From: an uncultured delta proteobacterium
GTDB taxonomy: Bacteria; Myxococcota_A; Polyangia; Polyangiales; Ga0077539
Direction: 5' to 3'
Assembly (NCBI GenBank): GCA_903860995.1
Contig: CAIOSS010000407.1
Location: 1 to 5,141, forward strand
Length of the DNA: 5,141 nt
In this document: positions 5,014 to 5,141 of the stretch, piece after piece
Layout: every line of letters begins with the position of its first letter
How positions within the stretch are numbered: position 1 is the first letter of the stretch
Notes under the pieces: generated by a model
Database searches by the model: none
The model's input: the letters and a program-made list of their open reading frames with translations, nothing else
What the model was told of the DNA's origin: nothing
Position numbers and translations under genes: made by a program

Positions 5014-5141
5014 CGGAGACCTCGCCCGTCGGCTGCTTGAGCGTCGGCCCGGGAGGGCCACGACGCGGTCGGGCCACTGCGCGGTGACCTCCCGCTCGAC
5101 GCACGCGGCGTCTCGAAGCGCCGCGAGGTGCGTCGCCAGAC
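5006..5141 (-). pseudogene. 3' end of an upstream gene, apparently frameshifted near 5047-5057
   Basis: From the right edge the minus strand reads LATHLAALRDAACVEREV, then TAQWPDRVVALPG, in a frame whose codons almost all end in G or C. After CTC CCG GG the same frame turns into RRSSSRRARSP, with codons ending in A or T (CGA, TCA, CGA, TCT). The next frame instead gives PTLKQPTGEVSDG and a TGA at 5008-5006, again with G/C-ending codons. One extra G in the CCCGGG at 5048-5053 would join the two parts and place the stop 8 bases into the helix-turn-helix gene (ATGGGTGA), a typical operon overlap. The product is not recognised. Whether this is a true deletion, a sequencing error or chance is unknown; the other reading is that the helix-turn-helix protein simply starts further upstream. 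Confidence 0.4.
5020..5023 (-). promoter_or_regulatory. Ribosome binding site of the helix-turn-helix gene
   Basis: GAGG on the minus strand stands 6 bases before the ATG at 5013. It supports this start over the upstream GTG at 5061. It would lie within the 3' end of the preceding gene, as is usual for tightly packed operons. Confidence 0.5.

Overview
The window is very GC-rich, and every gene I can support has strongly G/C-biased third codon positions. Its most distinctive content is a very long cysteine-rich repeat lipoprotein whose linkers carry Asp-Ala-Gly runs. That style is common in Myxococcota, especially the Polyangiales/Sandaracinaceae type. The taxonomic placement is inference from composition and protein style; no marker gene is present.

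Layout. (1) Positions 1-2736, minus strand: a single open frame of 912 codons that runs off the left edge. It begins with a lipoprotein signal peptide. It continues with 18 tandem units, mostly 43 residues long and with eight cysteines each (Stig1-like pattern), then switches to a second, related repeat type (DCDxxxxNGCExN) that is cut by the window end. The long plus-strand open frames across this region are antisense shadows. (2) Positions 2737-2984: a 248-base divergent intergenic region with no gene found. (3) Positions 2985-3437, plus strand: a 150-residue TerB-like acidic helical protein with a good ribosome binding site. (4) Positions 3441-4754, minus strand: a tyrosine recombinase (integrase) that ends only 3 bases from the stop of the TerB-like gene, tail to tail. 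(5) Positions 4465-5013, minus strand: a small excisionase-like helix-turn-helix protein just upstream of the integrase. Its open frame overlaps the integrase by 290 bases, which is odd. (6) Positions 5006-5141, minus strand: the probable 3' end of another gene. It is readable only if one base is restored near 5047-5057, and its stop would then overlap the start of the helix-turn-helix gene by 8 bases.

How the parts relate. The right third looks like the integration module of a mobile element or genomic island: upstream gene, then Xis-like DNA-binding protein, then integrase, all on one strand and closely coupled. The left half looks like surface or envelope functions of the host chromosome, or cargo. 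The boundary is not visible: there is no tRNA gene and no confirmed att repeat. I see no CRISPR array, riboswitch, rRNA, tRNA or transposase. I do not see a clear new multi-gene system. The items most worth checking are the architecture of the repeat lipoprotein and the frame anomalies on both sides of the helix-turn-helix gene.
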